From Chloroflexota bacterium (GTDB lineage: Bacteria > Chloroflexota > Dormibacteria > CF-121), in assembly GCA_005882525.1 (NCBI GenBank), contig VBGO01000268.1, positions 1 through 8,612 on the forward strand: a stretch of 8,612 bases of DNA, written 5' to 3'. Shown here piece after piece: positions 6,919 to 8,612 of the stretch (positions within the stretch are counted from its first letter, which is position 1; every line of letters begins with the position of its first letter). The translations under genes and the position numbers were made by a program. The notes below the pieces were generated by a model. That model ran no database searches, was not told where the DNA came from, and saw nothing but the letters and a program-made list of their open reading frames with translations.

Positions 6919-7237
6919 GGTTTGGTGCCCTCCTGAAGGATTCCGTCGACGGCGCCGCGAAAGCTCATCCACTCGTTTTTGAAGGCGATCAGCGCCCGGC
7001 GTCCTTCGGCCGTCAGCTCGTAGTAGCGGCGCGGCGGGCCATCCGTCGACTCCCGCCACTCAGTTTTGACCAGGCCATCACGACGAAGCCGGCTCAGCAG
7101 CGGGTAGAGCGTGCCTTCCGTGGTCACAGCGCCTCGATCAACTCGAAGGCGTACCGCGGCATCTTCACGATCAGCGCCATCACGCAGTACTCCAATGCCC
7201 CGCGGCGCATCTGGCTGACGAGTCCGTCCGCCGGCAC
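6915..7237 (-). pseudogene. PadR-family transcriptional repressor, frameshifted
   Basis: PadR proteins are dimeric winged-helix repressors. From GTG 7237 the minus strand reads PADGLVSQMRRGALEYCVMAL, then PRYAFELIEAL, the expected first helices, and hits TGA at 7124-7126. A different frame from about 7130 gives VTTEGTLYPLLSRLRRDGLV (recognition helix and wing), GPPRRYYELTAEGRRAL and the C-terminal helix, ending at 6915. Intact relatives have a few more residues between FELIEAL and TTEGTLYP (typically ending GLV). The length is 3n+2, so a short 3n+1-base segment seems to be missing in the loop before the recognition helix. ATG 7210 is an alternative start. I prefer GTG 7237 because the protein matches relatives there and it sits where transcription should begin. 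The gene may be dead, or the break may be a sequence error. Its stop overlaps the HAAS-like start. Confidence 0.82.
6928..6934 (-). promoter_or_regulatory. Strong ribosome-binding site for the HAAS-like gene
   Basis: On the minus strand AGGAGGG lies nine bases before ATG 6918, inside the 3' end of padR. It is a strong Shine-Dalgarno sequence. It fixes the start at 6918 and would allow independent initiation as well as coupling through the ATGA overlap. Confidence 0.8.
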
Positions 7238-7243
7238 ACCTGC

Positions 7244-7272
7244 AATGTAGCACAAGCTTCCTTGCTTCGCAA
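7244..7272 (-). promoter_or_regulatory. Promoter of the padR-HAAS operon
   Basis: On the minus strand TTGCGA (7272-7267) and TACATT (7249-7244) are separated by exactly 17 bases, a good sigma-70-type promoter. Transcription should begin about seven bases beyond the -10, at about 7237. This is the first base of the GTG proposed as the padR start, so the message is likely leaderless. No Shine-Dalgarno sequence precedes that GTG. Confidence 0.62.
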
Positions 7273-7274
7273 GG
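7260..7274. promoter_or_regulatory. Inverted repeat, candidate PadR operator
   Basis: CCTTGC and GCAAGG form a perfect 6-bp inverted repeat around a 3-base centre. It completely covers the -35 box of the padR-HAAS promoter. A dimeric repressor bound here would block RNA polymerase, so this is a candidate self-regulation site. The classic PadR site (ATGT-N8-ACAT) is not present, so assignment to PadR rests on position. Confidence 0.5.
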
Positions 7275-7329
7275 TACTAATGAGACAACCGGGCAACACT
7301 CCTGGCTGGTGCACCTCGGACCGCTGGTG

Positions 7330-7335
7330 TATCCT
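7330..7335 (+). promoter_or_regulatory. Possible -10 box for the capA-like gene
   Basis: TATCCT ends eight bases before the TTG start at 7344, which predicts a leaderless or nearly leaderless transcript. The matching -35 position (7307-7312, TGGTGC) is poor, and no Shine-Dalgarno sequence precedes the TTG. The call rests mainly on the -10 box and its spacing. Confidence 0.33.
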
Positions 7336-7343
7336 ACCGGCGC

Positions 7344-8435
7344 TTGAAGCGCCGTGCCCTGGTCCCGCTCCTCCTGCTGCCTGTGATGGCCGCATGCTCG
7401 ACGCCCACGAGTGGACCGACCGGTGCTTCGCCCGTGGCGGCCCATGCGGCGACGCCGACGCCGACGCCAACACCGACTCCCACTCCACCGGCGCTCAGCC
7501 TGGCCAGCATCTTCGGCGACGCCAAGCCGGACCTGAGCAAATACGACCCATCGCAGATTCGGGTGATCATGGCGACCGGCGACGTGATTCCGGCGCGCGA
7601 GGTCAACTACCAGACCGTCCTCCACAAGGACTGGCTCTACCCCTGGCGGAAGACTGCCGACTACCTCAAGACCGGCGACCTCCTCTACATCAACCTGGAA
7701 TCGCCGCTGATCAAGGGCTGCCCGATCATCCACGGCGGCTTCAAGTTCTGCGGTGACGCGCGCGCCATCGCCGGCCTGGACTTCGCCGGCGTCAACGTGG
7801 TCAACCTGGCCAACAACCACCTCACCAACTTCGGACCGGCCGGCACCAATGAGACGCAGATCCTGCTCTCAAAGCATGGGATCGGCATGTCGGGCCTGGG
7901 ACTGTATGAGATCCGGGACATTCGCGGCGTCAAGTTCGCCTTCCTCGGCTTCAACGGGGTCGGCACCCACATCGACCGGGCGGAGCTGAAGCGCGAGATC
8001 GACCTGGTCCGTCCCAAGGCCGACGTCGTGGTGGTCAGCTTCCACTGGGGCAAGGAGTACGAGTTGCTACCGGTCGCCGGCGCCGGAATCGCTCCGGACA
8101 ACCCGCGGGAGATCGGCCACCTGGCGATCGACGACGGCGCCGACCTGGTGATCGGCAACCACCCGCACTGGGTCCAGCCGGTCGAGATCTACAACGGCCA
8201 CCTGATCACCTACGCACACGGCAACTTCATCTTCGATCAGATGTGGTCGCAGGAGACCCGCGAGGGGATGGTCGGCCGGTACACCTTCTATGGCACACGG
8301 CTGGTGCGAGTCGACTACCGGCCGCTGGTGATCGACAACTATGCGCAGCCGCGCTGGCTGGACGACACCACCGGCGAAGGCAAGGCGATCATCGACCGGG
8401 TCGCTAAGGCGTCACAGCAGCTCGCCGGGGGCTGA
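7344..8435 (+). CDS. CapA-family lipoprotein (metallophosphatase-like fold)
   Basis: This 363-residue protein resembles CapA/PgsA, membrane-anchored proteins linked to capsule or poly-gamma-glutamate production. Many family members are uncharacterised. The TTG start gives a textbook lipoprotein signal: KRR, a hydrophobic core, and VMAAC with Cys18 as the lipidation site. A linker follows with six Thr-Pro units at residues 37-48, then the CapA domain: ATGDVIPAREV (Asp80), LLYINLESPL, GVNVVNLANNHLTNFG (Asn157, Asn158, His159), FLGFNGVG, VVVSFHWGKEYELLP, GADLVIGNHPHWVQPVE (His273, His275) and ITYAHGNFIFDQ. These match the metal-binding and core motifs of the family, and length and order look complete. 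It should be anchored outside the cytoplasmic membrane. No pgsB/pgsC-type partners are visible, so poly-gamma-glutamate synthesis is not supported. It is divergent from padR, and its last 32 bases overlap the glycosyltransferase end. Confidence 0.88.
   Translation: MKRRALVPLLLLPVMAACSTPTSGPTGASPVAAHAATPTPTPTPTPTPPALSLASIFGDAKPDLSKYDPSQIRVIMATGDVIPAREVNYQTVLHKDWLYPWRKTADYLKTGDLLYINLESPLIKGCPIIHGGFKFCGDARAIAGLDFAGVNVVNLANNHLTNFGPAGTNETQILLSKHGIGMSGLGLYEIRDIRGVKFAFLGFNGVGTHIDRAELKREIDLVRPKADVVVVSFHWGKEYELLPVAGAGIAPDNPREIGHLAIDDGADLVIGNHPHWVQPVEIYNGHLITYAHGNFIFDQMWSQETREGMVGRYTFYGTRLVRVDYRPLVIDNYAQPRWLDDTTGEGKAIIDRVAKASQQLAGG
7452..7487 (+). repeat. Thr-Pro codon repeat in the lipoprotein linker
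   Basis: Six consecutive Thr-Pro codon pairs (ACG/ACA/ACT with CCG/CCA/CCC) encode an extended linker between the lipidated cysteine and the CapA domain. The first two pairs are identical ACGCCG hexamers and the later ones diverge by synonymous changes, so selection on the protein rather than recent slippage is likely. Pro-Thr linkers commonly space a lipoprotein domain from the membrane. Confidence 0.8.
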
Positions 8436-8612
8436 GCGCGGCGGCCTCGGGACCGTTGGGAGAAGCAAAGGCTTCGACCTCGACCGACCCCCGCCGGTAG
8501 ACCGAGAGGTACCGCTCGGCCATGTGTCGCGGGCTGAACCGCTCGCGCGCCACCTCGGCGCAGCGGACGCGGTCGATCTCGTCGATCCGGTTGGCGGCCT
8601 CCACCAGGTCGT
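8404..8612 (-). CDS. C-terminal end of a probable glycosyltransferase, partial
   Basis: The minus-strand frame is open to the right edge, so only the last 68 or so residues are seen. The GTG at 8604 is internal. The segment EAANRIDEIDRVRCAEVARERFSPRHMAERYLSVYRR has the pattern of the final helix in GT-B family 4 glycosyltransferases: D/E-R, then ARERFS, then a MAE.Y...YR ending. A 28-residue tail rich in Ala, Glu and Pro follows and looks non-conserved. The catalytic region lies outside the window, so donor and acceptor sugars cannot be judged. It is convergent with the capA-like gene and overlaps its 3' end by 32 bases. That neighbour suggests an envelope-polysaccharide setting. Confidence is moderate because the visible part is short. 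Confidence 0.6.
   Translation of the reverse strand, partial: DLVEAANRIDEIDRVRCAEVARERFSPRHMAERYLSVYRRGSVEVEAFASPNGPEAAALSPRRAAVTP

Noticed and set aside
6915..7820. Long minus-strand open frame of 301 codons spanning padR and the 5' half of the capA-like gene
   Set aside because: Only its last part, from about 7130, is PadR-like. The upstream part is antisense to the capA-like gene and its promoter. The true PadR N-terminus lies in another frame from 7237.
7344..8435. Poly-gamma-glutamate synthesis locus
   Set aside because: Only a CapA-like protein is present. No ligase (CapB/PgsB) or CapC/PgsC gene is visible, and many CapA-family proteins have other or unknown roles.

Overview
The window is bacterial chromosomal DNA. 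Most of it is GC-rich, with tightly packed genes, overlapping start/stop codons and frequent TTG or GTG starts. Two genes appear to begin at or next to their transcription start. This style fits a soil Chloroflexota/Dormibacterota-type or actinobacterial genome, but the sequence has no rRNA or other marker that would fix the taxon.

Layout. (a) 1-1617: the 3' part of a VirB4/TraC-type conjugation ATPase (cut by the left edge), then a small unrecognised ORF. The ATPase gene looks less GC-biased than the rest and probably belongs to a mobile or formerly mobile element. (b) 1613-5634: a compact plus-strand run: a GH36-like alpha-galactosidase with no convincing start codon, an unrecognised 198-residue protein, a monoacylglycerol-lipase-like alpha/beta hydrolase broken by a frameshift, and D-aminoacyl-tRNA deacylase (dtd). 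The last three are joined by overlapping start and stop codons, so translational coupling is likely. (c) 5635-5806: a 172-base gap with a possible promoter. (d) 5807-6343: a small secreted protein of unknown function. (e) 6340-7237, minus strand: a PadR-family repressor gene (frameshifted) coupled to a HAAS/DUF1700-like membrane protein. A good promoter lies upstream, with an inverted repeat over its -35 box. (f) 7344-8435: a CapA-family lipoprotein, divergent from padR. (g) 8404-8612, minus strand: the C-terminal end of a probable glycosyltransferase, overlapping the capA-like gene tail to tail.

How they relate. The PadR-HAAS pair is a known kind of two-gene module: a repressor with a membrane partner, probably self-regulated. 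The CapA lipoprotein and glycosyltransferase suggest cell-envelope or polysaccharide functions. The alpha-galactosidase run combines carbohydrate, lipid-ester and tRNA quality-control enzymes with no obvious shared pathway.

The most notable signals are two independent frame-breaking losses in conserved parts of recognisable genes (hydrolase near 4464-4471, padR near 7124-7133) and the abrupt change near 1290-1625, where the alpha-galactosidase loses its start. These could reflect gene decay or assembly errors. I saw no convincing new biological system, no CRISPR array, no tRNA or rRNA and no insertion sequence.
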